A stretch of DNA of 64,000 nucleotides from CAVDHB01 sp963608705 (lineage in GTDB: Bacteria > Bacteroidota > Bacteroidia > Bacteroidales > Bacteroidaceae). Position numbers and translations under genes: made by a program. This document shows positions 61,043-64,000 of the stretch, in pieces (the first letter of the stretch is position 1; every line of letters begins with the position of its first letter). Location of the stretch: positions 42,281 through 106,280 of the forward strand of contig CAVDHB010000050.1 of NCBI GenBank assembly GCA_963608705.1. Direction: 5' to 3'. Under the pieces are notes generated by a model. It was not told the origin of the DNA. It saw only the letters and a program-made list of their open reading frames with translations, and searched no databases.

Positions 61043-63772
61043 TTAAGGATGCTTCTTTATGTACTCACTCGGTGTCAGCCCGGTGATTTTCTTAAAAATG
61101 CGGAAAAAGGACGTGCGAGACTTGAAGCCACAACGCTCCGCCAACGACTGAATGGTATACCTACGGTATTCGCCCGAAATGACCGCAGCCTTGAACGACT
61201 CTATTCGCCAGCGGTTCACATAGTCATACCATCCTTCTTTCAAATAGACGGAGAAAACGGCGGACAACACATAGACGGAACATCCCAACGACGCTGCCGC
61301 ATCGGACTGTTTGAAATCTGCATCCAAATAAGGTTTGTCTTTCCGCATATAGTTGTCAAGCTGCTCAGACAACCGCCTTAACTCCTCTTCCGAAAGATTG
61401 CTGTAATTCTTCACAGCCTCCCTCGCATGCACGGTGCGTTTGAGATAATCCAACACAAACTGCTTGATGCTCCTACGCCGAATCCACACCGTCATTCCAC
61501 CACAAGCTAACAAGAATCCCACCACACACCAAGCGACCGAAGACCAGTCACGGCGGATGGTGAAGCGGACACGGCTCTCAGAAGAGACATCACAAGGACG
61601 CCGCACCACAAACTCATAATCACCCGAAGGCAAATTGTAATATGTCACCTCATGCTGTCCTTGCACCTCGTGCCATACACTGTCTTTTCCCTCCAATTTG
61701 TACTCCGCTCTCATCAAACGGGGAGTCTCATATTGCAAGGAAGCAAAAGAAAAGGTCAAGTTGTTCTCGTCAGGAGAGAGATGAAACACCGTGTCAGACT
61801 TCAGCTGCACCTCTTCCGCATACTTGCGCCCGTGAATCGTGAGGGCGGTCAAACGGAAAGGAGCCGCCTTGTAAGCAAAACGCGGGTCTGCCACCACCAG
61901 TCCACGACTGCAAGCCACCAGGAATGAACCGTTCTTATAGGATTCCAACAGCGCGCCGCCCGACACCGACATATCTCCATCCACCAACTCGTCCAACGGA
62001 TAAAAAGACATACGGCGAAAGGTCTTGTCAGTTTTGTAAAGCCCGTTTCCGCCTCCTATCCAATAGGAACCCCCTGCTTCCATCCACATATTGTAAAAGG
62101 TGTTATTTTCAAATTTACGCACGCATCGAAGTTTGCGGTCCGTCACCACTAAGCTTTTCTTGTCTAACAGAAAGAAGAACAGCTGTCCGTCCTTCCCTTC
62201 TTGGATGAGACGGATAGATTCCTTGTTCAAAGTGTCTCCAAACGGAAAACGCACCTGCGAGAACGTTCCCTTGGCAGGATTGAACAGTGCCACTCCCTTG
62301 TCTGTCCCCACCCAAAAACGTCCCGAGGAGTCTATACAGACAGTGTAAACGATGGCCCCGGGCAATTGACTGTTCGTGCTATTATATTCTTTGACGGTTT
62401 TCCCGTCCCAGCAAAACAGCCCGTCCAAGGCGGCTATCCACAGCCTTCCTTGCGAGTCTTCCTCAAACATGAAAACATCATCACGGGTCATCTGCTTTGT
62501 CAATGCATTCTCCACAAACTGTCCGCTGTGAGGATCCATCACGGAAAGTCCACCTCGACACGTGCCTACATATATCAACCCACGATAGGGATGGATGGAA
62601 AACACAAGATTGGAACGAAGTCCTTTCGGAGGACGATGATAGGAAACCCCGCCAGTCTGTTCATCACAAACTATCAGGCCCTCACGTGTGCCAATGTACA
62701 CCTTCCCCTCATAGTAACAAGAACTGCGCACAGAAAGATGACGTGCCTTGAAATCATTTAATTGGTAAAGACGAAATGGCTCATATACATTTCTCAATAT
62801 CCCCAGCCCCAAGAAATAATCGGTGCCATACCAAAGAATACCATTACTCAGCAGCACAGAAGAGATATAATTGGAGGAAAGACTATTATCAAAACCACTA
62901 TGATAGACCGCTCGATACATCTCCTCCCCACTGGACGCATTTAAAAGAAAGAGTCCATTCCCCGATGTTCCCACCGCCAACTGACCGTTTTCCACAGAGA
63001 GCGAAGTGACGGCAAATTTTCCGCCACTCCAAAAAGGACGGAATTGGTGGTCACGGAGACTGAAACTCTCCACACTACCCGCACTGGTACCGATTAACAG
63101 GCGATCATCACAACGCAGAAAAGAGGAGTAGACCACATTTGCTTGTAATGGTCCTATAAAGGTCTTAGTGACAGAAGGCAAAGAGGATTTGTCTGGGATA
63201 TGGCAGAAAACAAGACCATTGGATGTCAACAGACAGAGTTGTTTTTGGCTGAGAGCGGTGATTCCCAATATGGACGGATTACTGCGACGGATGTTCTCCA
63301 CATCCATCGTCACACGATTAATAGTATTCTCTCTCAAAAGATACAAACCATTGGTTGTACCGATATAGAGGTCGCCATTGTCCATTGCGCACAATGCGTT
63401 TACGGGAAAGGAAATCTTATCGGAGAATAAACGAACGGTTTTCTGTTGAACGTTATCAAGTTTCCACAGTCCAGCGGCATTTCCCATATACATCGTACCA
63501 TCGGGAAGTTGAGCCAATGCCAACACAACTAAGGTAGAATAGTTTACGGGATGTGTCTCATAAGGATAAGACTTGCTAAGAAAACCATCATAACGTTCTA
63601 CAGTCGAAGACGTCCCCAACCATATAAATCCATCCCTATCCTTGAAAATTCGATTGACAACCCCATCCGTCAAAGCGGCTCCCGATTCCCGTACAGAGAA
63701 AGAGAAGTCCAAGGCATGTAATTCTACCGAAGCAGATAACCAAAGCAAGCATAAGAAGATGTAATTTCTCAT
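61043..63772 (-). CDS. Membrane-anchored propeller/Y_Y_Y regulator with AraC output, no kinase
   Basis: 909 residues from the ATG at 63772 (signal peptide MRNYIFLCLLWLSASVELHA). A long beta-propeller sensor (about 25-640) has repeated two-component-propeller motifs such as GVVNRIFKDRDGFIWLGTS, and the later segments SQGRLWIAALDGLFCWDG and SSGRFWVGTDKGVALFNP. A Y_Y_Y domain (about 660-735: ENNLTFSFASLQYETPRLMRAEYKLEG), one TM helix (SVAWCVVGFLLACGGMTVWI), and a C-terminal AraC-type DNA-binding region (about 810-909: SDAAASLGCSVYVLSAVFSVYLKEGWYDYVNRWRIESF ... SLAERCGFKSRTSFFRIFKKITGLTPSEYIKK) follow. Unlike hybrid two-component systems, it has neither histidine kinase nor receiver domain. It lies next to the SusC locus, which it probably activates. 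Confidence 0.88.
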   Translation of the reverse strand: MRNYIFLCLLWLSASVELHALDFSFSVRESGAALTDGVVNRIFKDRDGFIWLGTSSTVERYDGFLSKSYPYETHPVNYSTLVVLALAQLPDGTMYMGNAAGLWKLDNVQQKTVRLFSDKISFPVNALCAMDNGDLYIGTTNGLYLLRENTINRVTMDVENIRRSNPSILGITALSQKQLCLLTSNGLVFCHIPDKSSLPSVTKTFIGPLQANVVYSSFLRCDDRLLIGTSAGSVESFSLRDHQFRPFWSGGKFAVTSLSVENGQLAVGTSGNGLFLLNASSGEEMYRAVYHSGFDNSLSSNYISSVLLSNGILWYGTDYFLGLGILRNVYEPFRLYQLNDFKARHLSVRSSCYYEGKVYIGTREGLIVCDEQTGGVSYHRPPKGLRSNLVFSIHPYRGLIYVGTCRGGLSVMDPHSGQFVENALTKQMTRDDVFMFEEDSQGRLWIAALDGLFCWDGKTVKEYNSTNSQLPGAIVYTVCIDSSGRFWVGTDKGVALFNPAKGTFSQVRFPFGDTLNKESIRLIQEGKDGQLFFFLLDKKSLVVTDRKLRCVRKFENNTFYNMWMEAGGSYWIGGGNGLYKTDKTFRRMSFYPLDELVDGDMSVSGGALLESYKNGSFLVACSRGLVVADPRFAYKAAPFRLTALTIHGRKYAEEVQLKSDTVFHLSPDENNLTFSFASLQYETPRLMRAEYKLEGKDSVWHEVQGQHEVTYYNLPSGDYEFVVRRPCDVSSESRVRFTIRRDWSSVAWCVVGFLLACGGMTVWIRRRSIKQFVLDYLKRTVHAREAVKNYSNLSEEELRRLSEQLDNYMRKDKPYLDADFKQSDAAASLGCSVYVLSAVFSVYLKEGWYDYVNRWRIESFKAAVISGEYRRYTIQSLAERCGFKSRTSFFRIFKKITGLTPSEYIKKHP

Positions 63773-63797
63773 ATCATTAACCCTACGTAAGTGCTTG

Positions 63798-63805
63798 CAA
63801 AGGTA
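63798..63805 (-). promoter_or_regulatory. Candidate -7 box of the regulator gene
   Basis: The minus strand reads TACCTTTG, 25 nt before the start codon at 63772, between the 5S terminator and the regulator. A matching -33 is not clear. Confidence 0.5.
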
Positions 63806-63841
63806 CAATATTTCACTGAAAAATCATTGAAGCGTATAAAC

Positions 63842-63880
63842 AAAAAAAGTGGAGTCGCTCCTTTCGGAACAACTCCACTT
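63842..63880 (-). terminator. rRNA operon terminator
   Basis: On the minus strand AGTGGAGT pairs with ACTCCACT around an inner GTTCC-GAAA-GGAGC hairpin, followed by a U7 run. It begins about 6 bases after the 5S 3' end. Confidence 0.9.
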
Positions 63881-63885
63881 CCTGT

Positions 63886-63996
63886 AAAACGGCGGCTTCC
63901 TGCTCTCCCGCTTGCGCAGTACCATCGGCACTACCGGGCTTAACTGCTCTGTTCGGAATGGGAAGAGGTGGAACCCCGGCGTCATAGCCGCCTGAA
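63886..63996 (-). rRNA. rrf: 5S ribosomal RNA
   Basis: On the minus strand GGCGGC (63993-63988) pairs with GCCGCC (63896-63891), the closing helix I. Between them lie the conserved CCACCTCTTCCCATTCCGAACAG-type loop B/C sequence, GTTAAGCCCGGTAGTGCCGATGGTACTGC and a G-rich 3' part. The strong terminator follows. The rest of the rRNA operon would lie to the right of the window. Confidence 0.95.
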
Positions 63997-64000
63997 TATC

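Overview
The window looks like a chromosomal segment of a Bacteroidales bacterium, most likely Bacteroidaceae. The reasons are: three SusC/SusD pairs; promoters with the Bacteroides -7 motif TAnnTTTG and sometimes a TTTG about 19-20 nt upstream; AT-rich leaders without clear Shine-Dalgarno sequences; many SPII lipoproteins; and families typical of the order (DUF3078, DUF1599, glycogen synthase of the GT3 type, a Dna2-like nuclease-helicase). I do not name a species. No phage, insertion sequence, tRNA or CRISPR array was seen. The window ends in a minus-strand 5S rRNA gene, the tail of an rRNA operon.

Layout. 1-12 kb: housekeeping genes (yidC end fragment, pyrG, a DUF3078 beta-barrel protein, two paralogous small outer-membrane barrels, a type II NADH dehydrogenase, a three-gene biotin-dependent acyl-CoA carboxylase operon, then an IMPACT protein, a RidA protein and a short-chain dehydrogenase on the plus strand). 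12-28 kb: a minus-strand outer-membrane locus with two tandem SusC/SusD pairs, a discoidin-like lipoprotein and two further TonB-type barrels, but no carbohydrate-active enzyme. 28.8-31.3 kb: another lone barrel protein. 31-46 kb: metabolism and cell-wall genes (ilvA, mltF, a nuclease-helicase, an HD/TPR/GHL10 cluster, folE, a SPOR protein, tpiA joined to a DoxX-type protein, DUF1599, trmD). 46.8-51.1 kb: glycogen phosphorylase and glycogen synthase. 51.8-63.8 kb: a compact polysaccharide utilization locus with SusC, SusD, two IPT/TIG surface-binding candidates, one alginate-lyase-family lipoprotein and a membrane-anchored propeller/AraC regulator.

Non-coding structure is unusually rich. There are six copies of a GTAGAGACGCGAT palindrome (two of them perfect 28-mers, others in close pairs), and a decayed relative that shows the element extends beyond the palindrome. 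Four consecutive intergenic spacers between 37.5 and 42.5 kb are built from 7-nt tandem units folded as inverted repeats. A degenerate 23-nt-period array lies downstream of trmD. A perfect 36-nt palindrome sits next to the regulator gene. A run of eight G lies where the -33 element of a SusC promoter would be, which suggests a phase-variable promoter. The in-frame joining of the DoxX-type gene to tpiA, with no stop codon between them, is the oddest coding feature.
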